From: an uncultured Pelagibacteraceae bacterium | Lineage (GTDB): Bacteria; Pseudomonadota; Alphaproteobacteria; Pelagibacterales; Pelagibacteraceae | Assembly: GCA_902545035.1 (NCBI GenBank) | Contig: CACCEJ010000002.1 | Location: 1-64,000 of the forward strand | Reading direction: 5' to 3' | Length of the DNA: 64,000 bases | Shown here: in pieces, positions 34,610 through 41,991 of the stretch | Layout of the letters: every line of letters begins with the position of its first letter | Numbering within the stretch: position 1 is the stretch's first letter | Position numbers and translations under genes: made by a program | Notes under the pieces: generated by a model | What the model saw: only the letters and a program-made list of their open reading frames with translations | Database searches by the model: none | What the model was told of the DNA's origin: nothing

Positions 34610-34743
34610 AATCACCAAAAATTTATATATACCAGAGGTTGTTCTCTTAAAAATAAACTGCATTTATCTTATGTAATTTAAGATTGATCATGTTGCGCCA
34701 TTTATTAGTATTTCTCTAATTTGTTTAAACAATTGGAGGTTAA
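34610..34743 (+). promoter_or_regulatory. Leader region of amt
   Basis: A 134-bp non-coding gap before amt. It has TTTATATATA at 34622-34631 and a strong Shine-Dalgarno GGAGG at 34735-34739, 4 nt before the ATG. No clear -35/-10 pair and no PII- or NtrC-like site is visible. A separate promoter is likely given the gap, compared with the 2-nt gaps upstream. Confidence 0.45.
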
Positions 34744-36144
34744 ATGACTGACGAACTAGGTGCATTGACAACCATATTCACAGAATTTTACTATTGGATA
34801 ACAGTAGTACTTATGTTTCTAATCCACGTAGGATTCTGTATGTATGAAGTTGGAGCTTCCCGATACAAACATCATCAACATACTTTAATGAAAAACACAA
34901 TGCTGATACCTCTGGTAACAGTTACTTGGTTTTTATTTGGTTGGTGGATTTATTGGGCATTTCCAACAGGACCAGGTCTTGCACCATCAATAATGACTGA
35001 AAGTACAGCTCTGATTACGGATGACTCAGCTTTTAGTGCTAAATGGTATTTACCAAATAGTGAACTTATGGCTATTAATTTAGGTGATCATATAAGCGGA
35101 GTTTTTTGGGCTGCATTTTTGTTGTTCTCTTGGACAGCTGCTTCAATAGTATCTGGTGCTGTAATTGAAAGAATTACAACTTTTGCATTTGGAATTCTTG
35201 CAATTGCAATTGGATCTGTATTTTGGAGTATAGATGCTGCATGGGGATGGCACTTTGACGGATGGATGTTAAAGTTACTTGGATATCATGATGCTTATGC
35301 GTCTGGAGTAATTCACGCTGTAGCAGGTGGATTTGCTTTAGGTGTTTTAGCAGTTTTGGGACCAAGAATTGGAAAATTTTCATCGAGTGGAGAACCTAGA
35401 AATATCGGACCAAGAAATCCTTGGTTAGTAACTGTAGGATTATTCTTAATTTATACAGGTTTCTGGGGTTTTTACGCGGCGTGTAATATTCCAATTTATG
35501 ACCTAGGACCAGAATATGGTATGGAAGGTGTAACTTACTTTACAGCAACTAACATATATGTAACTCCAACAACACTTAGTGGTATTACAATGAATTTCTT
35601 AATGTCACTATCTGGTGGATTGCTAGCAGGATATGTAATATCCAAAGGCGATCCTTTCTGGACTTACTCAAGTGGACTTGCTGGGATAATATGTGCTTCT
35701 GCAGGAAATGACTTATATCACCCAATTCAATCTTTAATAATTGGAATGATAGGTGTTGTTATTGCTTACAAATTGCATTACTGGGTTGAACGAAGGTTCA
35801 AAATTGATGATGCAGTTGGTGCTGTAGCTGTACATGGTTATGCTGGATTTGCTGGACTTGTAATATGTGGGTTTGTATTAAATGGATACCCTTCTTCAGG
35901 ATATAGCGTAGGTGCAATGTGGGATGGAAGCAACTATGCTGCGATAAATCCTTTAGGAATGTTTATTGGTGCAATAATCATGTTCTTTGTTCTGGGAATG
36001 ATACCAGGTTACATAATTGCTAAAGTGTTAAATGGAATGGGCAAACTCAGAATCCCTAGGGAAGTTGAGTTGGCTGGTTTAGACTACCAAATAATGGAGG
36101 AAGCAAAAGAAGATGAAAAAGCTGTTGCTTCTTCGAGTAGTTAA
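34744..36144 (+). CDS. amt: Ammonium transporter family protein, divergent
   Basis: Amt/Mep-family channel, 466 aa, about 11 membrane segments. The pore twin histidines are recognisable: His191 (SGVIHAVAGG) and His364 (GAVAVHGYAGFAG). The TM4-region signature ASIVSGAVIERI is also present. The stretch after TM2 (about residues 74-115) is longer than in E. coli AmtB, and WSIDAAWGWHFDGW replaces the more usual WGWxxGG-type segment. No glnK gene follows; instead there is a 75-aa single-span membrane protein after a very strong ribosome site. Location between two amine-ligase modules suggests ammonium or methylammonium uptake or recapture. Confidence 0.9.
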   Translation: MTDELGALTTIFTEFYYWITVVLMFLIHVGFCMYEVGASRYKHHQHTLMKNTMLIPLVTVTWFLFGWWIYWAFPTGPGLAPSIMTESTALITDDSAFSAKWYLPNSELMAINLGDHISGVFWAAFLLFSWTAASIVSGAVIERITTFAFGILAIAIGSVFWSIDAAWGWHFDGWMLKLLGYHDAYASGVIHAVAGGFALGVLAVLGPRIGKFSSSGEPRNIGPRNPWLVTVGLFLIYTGFWGFYAACNIPIYDLGPEYGMEGVTYFTATNIYVTPTTLSGITMNFLMSLSGGLLAGYVISKGDPFWTYSSGLAGIICASAGNDLYHPIQSLIIGMIGVVIAYKLHYWVERRFKIDDAVGAVAVHGYAGFAGLVICGFVLNGYPSSGYSVGAMWDGSNYAAINPLGMFIGAIIMFFVLGMIPGYIIAKVLNGMGKLRIPREVELAGLDYQIMEEAKEDEKAVASSSS

Positions 36145-36155
36145 AGGAGGATAAT

Positions 36156-36383
36156 ATGGCTACAGTATCAAATTGGATAGATCATCTAAATAAACCTGCT
36201 GAAGAAGTTGCAGGTGCAGTTTATCCAGGAGTTGGATCAGAAGGTATATTAGTTCTTATACTTGCTGTTATTTGGATTGGTTGGACAGTTGTGAGTGCTA
36301 AACAAGAAAGTGATAAACTTTCAGAGCTCGCAAGAAGGAAGCCAAGTTCCAATGCATGGAAAAGCAATATGACTGACGGATAA
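36156..36383 (+). CDS. Small single-span membrane protein beside amt
   Basis: 75 aa. Soluble N terminus (about 28 residues), one hydrophobic span (about 29-47, GILVLILAVIWIGWTVV), then a basic, polar tail. AAAGGAGG at 36143-36150, 5 nt before the ATG and overlapping the amt stop, is one of the strongest ribosome sites in the window, so the protein is probably abundant. No family recognised. Position where glnK usually sits suggests an accessory subunit of this Amt, by inference. It is followed by a strong terminator. Confidence 0.75.
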   Translation: MATVSNWIDHLNKPAEEVAGAVYPGVGSEGILVLILAVIWIGWTVVSAKQESDKLSELARRKPSSNAWKSNMTDG

Positions 36384-36393
36384 AAATATAATA

Positions 36394-36425
36394 TTAAGGG
36401 CGCATCTTATTAAATGCGCCCTTAA
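36394..36425 (+). terminator. Strong intrinsic terminator after the amt operon
   Basis: Perfect 12-bp stem TTAAGGGCGCAT / ATGCGCCCTTAA with an 8-nt loop, the most GC-rich hairpin in the area, 10 nt after the 75-aa gene. It divides module 1 plus amt from module 2. The palindrome has A/T tails on both sides and ends 6 nt before the next small ORF start. Confidence 0.85.
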
Positions 36426-36431
36426 ATAATC

Positions 36432-36587
36432 ATGGAAGACCAAAATAAAAATCAAATAAATAAAACACCAAGTAAAATGGCAAGATTAGCTTGGCCCAAA
36501 GCTAAATATGGTGTCTATGCCGCAATCATTATCATTGTTATAATTAATGTGCTTTACTATAAAGACCAATTATTATCACTACTTTAA
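36432..36587 (+). CDS. Tiny membrane protein (51 aa) before module 2
   Basis: ATG at 36432, TAA at 36585-36587. The product begins MEDQNKNQINKTPSKMARL, is polar and basic for about 26 residues, has a single hydrophobic segment (VYAAIIIIVIINVLYY, about 28-43) and a short tail. The composition change from basic to hydrophobic and the fit in the gap support real coding; there is no clear ribosome site and the start lies just past the terminator. It is followed 9 nt later by glxB of module 2. Function unknown. Confidence 0.5.
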   Translation: MEDQNKNQINKTPSKMARLAWPKAKYGVYAAIIIIVIINVLYYKDQLLSLL

Positions 36588-36596
36588 AATATTTTT

Positions 36597-37475
36597 ATGT
36601 GTGGCATTGTTGGAATTTATTTAAAATCTAAAAAATTTGAAAAATCCTTAGGTGGGATGCTTTCTAAAATGTTAATCAGTATGGAGTCTAGGGGTCCTGA
36701 TAGTGCAGGTTTTGCCATATACAACAAAAATAAAAATAAAATCTACAAGTATTCAATTTGTTTAAATGAATTGAGTTTTGAAAAATTTAGAAAAGAAATT
36801 AAAAAAAAAATAATATTCACTAAATTAGATAAAAATTCAGACCACGTAATTTTAAAATCTACTGAAAAACCAGGTAAAATTATACCTGTTTTAGAGGGTT
36901 TTAAGGGAATATCTTTAGTTGGTTACGGAAAATCTATCGAAATTTTTAAACAAATTGGCAAACCAAGTAATGTTGTCAAAAAATTTGATCTAGATAATTT
37001 CTCAGGAACTCATGCTATTGGCCATACAAGAATGGCTACAGAAAGTGCAATTACAACTGATGGATCACACCCCTACTCTACAGGTGAAGATGAATGTTTA
37101 GTACATAACGGATCTTTATCTAATCATAATAATCTAAGAAGAAAATTAAAAAAGAATGGATCAAAATTTAATTCTGATAATGATACTGAAGTAGCAGCTG
37201 GTTATATTTCAGATAGTTTAAAAGATAGAAATTTAAAACAAACATTAAAAAAAGGTTTGAGTGATCTTGATGGGTTTTATACTTTTATTGCAGGAACACA
37301 TAGTGGTTTTGCAGTTCTAAGAGATGAGATTGCATGCAAGCCTGCTGTTATCGCTGAAACAAAAGACTATGTAGCAATTTCATCAGAGTTTCAAGCAATG
37401 GCACATTTACCAAATGTAAATAATGCAAAAATTTTTGAACCTGAACCAGGCATCGTTTATTCTTGGGGTAAATAA
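36597..37475 (+). CDS. mgsA: N-methylglutamate synthase amidotransferase subunit (GlxB/MgsA-like, module 2)
   Basis: Class-II amidotransferase, 292 aa. Cys2 nucleophile (MCGIVGIYLKSKK), RGPDSAGFAIY, IGHTRMATESA, CLVHNGSLSNHNN and DNDTEVAAGYI. It is the short set member compared with the 314-aa paralogue at 31022 and overlaps the next gene by 1 nt. In the MgsABC complex it would draw the methylamine moiety from gamma-glutamylmethylamide for addition to 2-oxoglutarate. The mgs name rests on the linked gmaS and known operon composition; a general GlxB role cannot be excluded. Confidence 0.85.
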   Translation: MCGIVGIYLKSKKFEKSLGGMLSKMLISMESRGPDSAGFAIYNKNKNKIYKYSICLNELSFEKFRKEIKKKIIFTKLDKNSDHVILKSTEKPGKIIPVLEGFKGISLVGYGKSIEIFKQIGKPSNVVKKFDLDNFSGTHAIGHTRMATESAITTDGSHPYSTGEDECLVHNGSLSNHNNLRRKLKKNGSKFNSDNDTEVAAGYISDSLKDRNLKQTLKKGLSDLDGFYTFIAGTHSGFAVLRDEIACKPAVIAETKDYVAISSEFQAMAHLPNVNNAKIFEPEPGIVYSWGK

Positions 37476-38155
37476 TGATACTTGATTTAAAGAAATTAAA
37501 ATTAAGATCTGTGAATGAAAAACTTCAAAATATTGATAGAAAAAAAAATAAAAGAGACTTTGTAGTATCAAACCCCGAAGGTAATCATGCTATCTGTGCA
37601 GGACTTACAGAAAATATTGATGTAACCATCAAAGGTCACGTAGGATATTATTGTGCAGGTATGAACCAAAATGCAAATATTATAGTTGATGGAAATGTGG
37701 GAACTGGAGTAGCAGAAAATATGATGTCTGGAAAAGTCCATGTAAAAGGAAATGCATCACAATCTGCAGGGGCAACTGCTCATGGTGGAACTTTGATTAT
37801 TGATGGTGATGCAAGTTCAAGATGTGGAATATCAATGAAAGGTATTGATATAATAGTAAAAGGATCTGTTGGTCATATGTCTGCATTTATGGCACAATCT
37901 GGAAATCTAGTTGTTTGTGGTGATGCAGGTGAAGCATTAGGTGATAGCTTGTATGAAACAAATATATACGTAAAAGGAAAAGTAAAATCTTTAGGAGCAG
38001 ATTGTGAAGAAAAAAAAATGAATAAACAGCATAAAAATAAATTAAAAGAACTTTTAAAAAAAGCTGGGTCAAATATCAAACCAGAACAATTTAAAAGATA
38101 TGGATCAGCAAGAAAATTATATAATTTTAATATTGATAATGTATCTAACTATTAA
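37475..38155 (+). CDS. mgsB: N-methylglutamate synthase GXGXG subunit (GlxC/MgsB-like, module 2)
   Basis: 226-aa GXGXG beta-helix protein. Repeating coils GHVGYYCAGMNQNANI, GNVGTGVAENMMSG, GNASQSAGATAHGG, GSVGHMSAFMAQSG and GDAGEALGDSLYET are visible. It is equivalent to the C-terminal structural domain of glutamate synthase. It lies between mgsA (1-nt overlap) and mgsC (2-nt gap) and lacks the additional N-terminal region of the module-1 copy. Confidence 0.85.
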   Translation: MILDLKKLKLRSVNEKLQNIDRKKNKRDFVVSNPEGNHAICAGLTENIDVTIKGHVGYYCAGMNQNANIIVDGNVGTGVAENMMSGKVHVKGNASQSAGATAHGGTLIIDGDASSRCGISMKGIDIIVKGSVGHMSAFMAQSGNLVVCGDAGEALGDSLYETNIYVKGKVKSLGADCEEKKMNKQHKNKLKELLKKAGSNIKPEQFKRYGSARKLYNFNIDNVSNY

Positions 38156-38157
38156 TT

Positions 38158-39477
38158 ATGAAAAATAAAACTCACCCACGTCAGTCTTGGACTTTTGATG
38201 AGTACACTAATTCAGAAATTAGAAGAGCGGCTGAAACAGGAATTTATGATATCAGAGGTGGAGGCTCAAAAAGAAAACTTCCACATTTTGATGATTTATT
38301 ATTTTTAGGTGCCTCAATGTCTAGATATCCTCTAGAAGGATATAGAGAAAAATGTACCACAAACGTAATTTTAGGCTCAAAATATGCAAAAAAACCTTTA
38401 GAACTTGATATCCCAATTACAATTGCAGGAATGAGCTTTGGCGCCCTATCAGGTCCTGCTAAAGAAGCGTTAGGTAGAGGTGCAAGTGAAGCTGGCACAT
38501 CTACAACTACTGGAGATGGAGGAATGACACCAGAAGAAAGAGGTCAGTCTAAAAATTTAGTTTATCAACTTTTGCCCTCAAGATATGGAATGAATCCAAA
38601 TGACTTGAGGAAGGCGGATGCAATTGAGGTGGTAATTGGACAGGGAGCAAAACCAGGTGGTGGAGGAATGTTGCTAGGGCAAAAAATAGATGATCGAGTT
38701 GCAGAGATGAGAACTTTACCAAAAGGAATTGACCAAAGATCTGCGTGTCGTCATCCAGATTGGACTGGTCCAGATGATTTAAAAATAAAAATTTTAGAAT
38801 TGAGAGAAATCACAAAATGGAAAGTTCCTATATTTATTAAAATTGCTGGAGCTAGACCTTATTATGATACTGCTTTAGCTGTTAAAGCAGGTGCAGACGT
38901 TGTGGTACTAGATGGTATGCAAGGAGGTACAGCTGCTACTCAAGAAGTATTTATTGAAAATGTCGGGCAACCAACTTTAGCTTGCATAAGACCTGCTGTA
39001 GATGCATTACAAGATTTAAATTCTCATAGAGAAGTTCAGCTAATAATTTCTGGTGGAATTAGAAATGGCGCAGATGTAGCAAAAGCTCTTGCTTTAGGTG
39101 CAGATGCAGTATCAATTGGAAGTGCAGCAATGATCGCAATCGGTGATAATGATCCTAAGTGGGAAAAAGAATATGAAAAACTTGGAACAAAAGCTGGAGC
39201 ATATGATGATTGGCATGAAGGAAATGATCCTGCTGGAATTTCAACTCAAAATCCAAAGTTAATGAAAAGATTGGATCCAAAAAAAGCAGGTAGAAAACTT
39301 TCAAATTATTTAAAAGTAATGTCTCTTGAAGCGCAAACAATAGCTCGAGCCTGTGGAAAAAATAGTCTTCATAACTTAGAGCCAGAAGATTTATGTGCAT
39401 TAACTGTTGAAGCTGCAGCAATGGCTAGGGTCCCTTTGGCTGGAACAAACTGGATACCAGGTATTGAAAAGAAATAG
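38158..39477 (+). CDS. mgsC: N-methylglutamate synthase FMN subunit (GlxD/MgsC-like, module 2, no Cys cluster)
   Basis: 439 aa, FMN-binding glutamate-synthase domain. ITIAGMSFGALSGPAKEAL, IDQRSACRHPDWTGPDDL and IISGGIRNGADVAKALALGA are shared with the module-1 GlxD. At the site where the paralogue has three Cys residues, this one has KAGAYDDWHEGNDPAGIS (about residues 345-361), so the usual 3Fe-4S ligands are missing. The C-terminal IARACGKNSLHNLEPEDLCALT is conserved. The enzyme should make N-methylglutamate from gamma-glutamylmethylamide and 2-oxoglutarate; its electron donor is not evident here. A short TTGATA-GT-TATCAA dyad lies just after its stop. Confidence 0.88.
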   Translation: MKNKTHPRQSWTFDEYTNSEIRRAAETGIYDIRGGGSKRKLPHFDDLLFLGASMSRYPLEGYREKCTTNVILGSKYAKKPLELDIPITIAGMSFGALSGPAKEALGRGASEAGTSTTTGDGGMTPEERGQSKNLVYQLLPSRYGMNPNDLRKADAIEVVIGQGAKPGGGGMLLGQKIDDRVAEMRTLPKGIDQRSACRHPDWTGPDDLKIKILELREITKWKVPIFIKIAGARPYYDTALAVKAGADVVVLDGMQGGTAATQEVFIENVGQPTLACIRPAVDALQDLNSHREVQLIISGGIRNGADVAKALALGADAVSIGSAAMIAIGDNDPKWEKEYEKLGTKAGAYDDWHEGNDPAGISTQNPKLMKRLDPKKAGRKLSNYLKVMSLEAQTIARACGKNSLHNLEPEDLCALTVEAAAMARVPLAGTNWIPGIEKK

Positions 39478-39516
39478 TTATTGATAGTTATCAAATAATT
39501 CGTAGTATATTTATGA

Positions 39517-40842
39517 ATGCCTAAAAATTTATCGAATATTGCCAAATCTAAGAAAATTAAATATTTTTTAATAAGTTTTGTAGATTTATTCGGTGTATTA
39601 AGATCAAAATTAGTACCTACACGTGCAATAAAAGAAATGCAAAAAACTGGTGCAGGTTTTGCAGGATTTGCAGCATGGCTTGATATGTCTCCAGCAGACT
39701 CTGATATGTTTGCAATACCAGATCCAAATAGTTTAATACAATTACCATGGAATAAAGAAGTTGGATGGCTTGCCTCAGACTTGTGGATGGATGGCAAACC
39801 TGTGAATGCATCTCCTAGAGTAATGTTAAAAAACCAAATAAAAGCACTATCTAATGAGGGCTATTCAATGAAGTCTGGTGTTGAATGTGAGTATTTTCTT
39901 ATTTCACCTGATGGTAGTTCAATAGCAGATCAAAGAGATACACAATCTAAACCTTGTTATGATCAATCATCTCTAATGAGGCAGTATGATTTAATTAAGG
40001 AAATATGTGACTGCATGATTGAAATGGGTTGGAACCCATATCAAAATGATCATGAAGACGCAAATGGTCAATTTGAAATGAACTGGGATTATACTGACTG
40101 TTTAACTACAGCAGATAGGCATACATTTTTCAAATTTATGGTAAAGACATTAGCTGAAAAACATGGTCTGAGAGCTACGTTTATGCCTAAGCCTTTTGAA
40201 AAACTTACTGGGAACGGATGTCATGCTCATATTTCACTTTGGAAAAAGAAAAAAAATATATTTTTAGATAAAAATGATAATTTGGGTCTAAGTAAATTGG
40301 CATATAATTTTTTAGGTGGCATAATTAAAAATGCAGGTTCTTTATCAGCATTTTTCAATCCAACATTAAATAGTTACAGACGAATAAATGCACCGCCAAC
40401 AACTTCTGGGGCAACTTGGTCTCCAAGTAGTATTTCTTATACGGGAAACAATAGAACGCACATGATTAGAGTTCCTGACCCAGGAAGATTTGAACTTAGA
40501 CTAATGGATGGCTCAGCAAATCCATATTTATTACAAGCAGGAGTTTTGGCTGCAGGTATAAATGGTATCAGAAAAAAAATAAATCCAGGTAAACCATTAT
40601 TTTGTAATATGTATACAGATCATAAAAAATATCCAAATTTAAAAAAATTACCAAACACTTTAGAAGAATCTCTTGATATGTTAAATTCAAATACCATCCT
40701 AAAAAATGCTTTTGGAAAAGATGTTTTAAATAGTTATTTAAAATTAAAAAATTCTGAAATTGAAAGTTTTAAATTAAAAGAAAATTTTGACAAACTTAAA
40801 CCTATTACAAAATGGGAAAGATCTAATACCTTAGATTGTTAA
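39517..40842 (+). CDS. gmaS: Gamma-glutamylmethylamide synthetase
   Basis: GS-fold ligase, 441 aa, matching the GmaS/GlnT type-III length. DLFGVLRSKLVPTRAIKEM, GAGFAGFAAWLDMSPADSDM and FAIPDPNSLIQLPWNKEVGW are strongly GmaS-like; GVECEYFLI, QNDHEDANGQFEMNWDY and TGNGCHAHISLWK are the metal/ATP and catalytic blocks. It joins methylamine and glutamate with ATP, producing gamma-glutamylmethylamide for MgsABC. It follows mgsC by 39 bp and precedes the PLP lyase by 3 nt. It is the better GmaS candidate of the two GS-like ligases in the window. Confidence 0.9.
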   Translation: MPKNLSNIAKSKKIKYFLISFVDLFGVLRSKLVPTRAIKEMQKTGAGFAGFAAWLDMSPADSDMFAIPDPNSLIQLPWNKEVGWLASDLWMDGKPVNASPRVMLKNQIKALSNEGYSMKSGVECEYFLISPDGSSIADQRDTQSKPCYDQSSLMRQYDLIKEICDCMIEMGWNPYQNDHEDANGQFEMNWDYTDCLTTADRHTFFKFMVKTLAEKHGLRATFMPKPFEKLTGNGCHAHISLWKKKKNIFLDKNDNLGLSKLAYNFLGGIIKNAGSLSAFFNPTLNSYRRINAPPTTSGATWSPSSISYTGNNRTHMIRVPDPGRFELRLMDGSANPYLLQAGVLAAGINGIRKKINPGKPLFCNMYTDHKKYPNLKKLPNTLEESLDMLNSNTILKNAFGKDVLNSYLKLKNSEIESFKLKENFDKLKPITKWERSNTLDC

Positions 40843-40845
40843 AGT

Positions 40846-41991
40846 ATGTCTATCGACTATAGACAAATTAAAAAATATTCTTCATTTATCAAAAATAAAA
40901 ATTACTCGTTCAGTAGAGAAAAAATATTAAATGTATTAGACAAAAGTATTATTGATAAAGCATATAATATAATATCCAATTGGGAAACTTATACCCCTAC
41001 CCCTCTTCTCAATTTAAACAAACTTTCAAAAGATCTAGGACTAAAAAATATTTTTTATAAAGATGAATCGAAAAGGTTTGGCCTCAAATCATTTAAAGCT
41101 CTTGGTGGTGCTTATGCTGTAGAGCAAGTCTCTTCTGAAAACAAAAATGTAGTTGTGGCAACTGCAACCGCAGGGAATCATGGCAAATCAGTTGCATGGG
41201 GAGCAAAAAGATTGGGAATTGCCTGCAAAATCTTCATAAGTGAATTTGTTAGCGATACACGTGCTGATGAAATGAGAAAACTTGGTGCCGATGTAATTCA
41301 AGTTAAAGGGAACTATGAAAACTCTCTAAATGAGTGCATTAAACAATCCAAAAAAAATGGCTGGGAAATTGTGCAAGATGTGGCATGGGAAAATTATCTC
41401 AAAGTTCCAAAACTAACGATGGCTGGATATTCTGTGATGATTGAAGAAATATCAAAACAAACTGATCATTATATTACACACATCTTTTTACAGGCAGGTG
41501 TCGGAGGTATGGCATCTGGAGTGATAGCAGGTGTTGCAAGATATTTTAAAAGAATTCCTAAAATTATTATTATTGAGCCAGAAAATGCAGATTGTGTATT
41601 GAAAAGTATTGAAGCTGGAAAACTCACAAAAGTTGAAATTGAAAAAGAAAGTATTATGGGTGGAATGTCTTGTGGAGAAGTATCATTAGTCCCATGGCAA
41701 ATTCTTAAGAATTCTGTAAATAATTGTCTAAGTATTCCTGATGATGACATTCCGTTATCAGTTGCAATGTTGGCTAAAGGATACTTTGGAGATGAAAGAA
41801 TTATTGCAGGCGAATGTTCAGCGCCTGCTGTAATAAGTCTAAACGTAAGTTGCAATAACGAACAAATTAAGAAAGATCTTGAATTAGACATGAATGCAAA
41901 TGTTTTATTGATTGGATGTGAAGGTAATACAGACATAAAATTATATAACGAACTTCTATCCAAAGGATCAGAAAAGTTGTCATATGTCTGA
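40846..41991 (+). CDS. Diaminopropionate ammonia-lyase-like PLP enzyme
   Basis: Fold-type II PLP enzyme, 381 aa. YTPTPLLNLNKLSKDLGLKN and YKDESKRFGLKSFKALGGAYA match diaminopropionate ammonia-lyase; Lys84 in SFKALGG is the predicted Schiff-base Lys. ATATAGNHGKSVAWGAKRLG (Asn loop) and the phosphate-binding QAGVGGMASGVIAG are present. The classic reaction turns 2,3-diaminopropionate into pyruvate and two ammonia. Threonine/serine dehydratases are more distant alternatives. It is coupled to gmaS (3-nt gap) and overlaps the photolyase gene by 8 nt, so it appears to be part of the amine operon. Confidence 0.8.
   Translation: MSIDYRQIKKYSSFIKNKNYSFSREKILNVLDKSIIDKAYNIISNWETYTPTPLLNLNKLSKDLGLKNIFYKDESKRFGLKSFKALGGAYAVEQVSSENKNVVVATATAGNHGKSVAWGAKRLGIACKIFISEFVSDTRADEMRKLGADVIQVKGNYENSLNECIKQSKKNGWEIVQDVAWENYLKVPKLTMAGYSVMIEEISKQTDHYITHIFLQAGVGGMASGVIAGVARYFKRIPKIIIIEPENADCVLKSIEAGKLTKVEIEKESIMGGMSCGEVSLVPWQILKNSVNNCLSIPDDDIPLSVAMLAKGYFGDERIIAGECSAPAVISLNVSCNNEQIKKDLELDMNANVLLIGCEGNTDIKLYNELLSKGSEKLSYV

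Noticed and set aside
39369..39797. 142-codon minus-strand frame across the mgsC-gmaS junction
   Set aside because: Covers conserved ends of two real genes in antisense; no family pattern.
41469..41963. 164-codon open frame on the minus strand opposite the PLP lyase gene
   Set aside because: Antisense to a complete, motif-bearing gene; no recognisable features or ribosome site.
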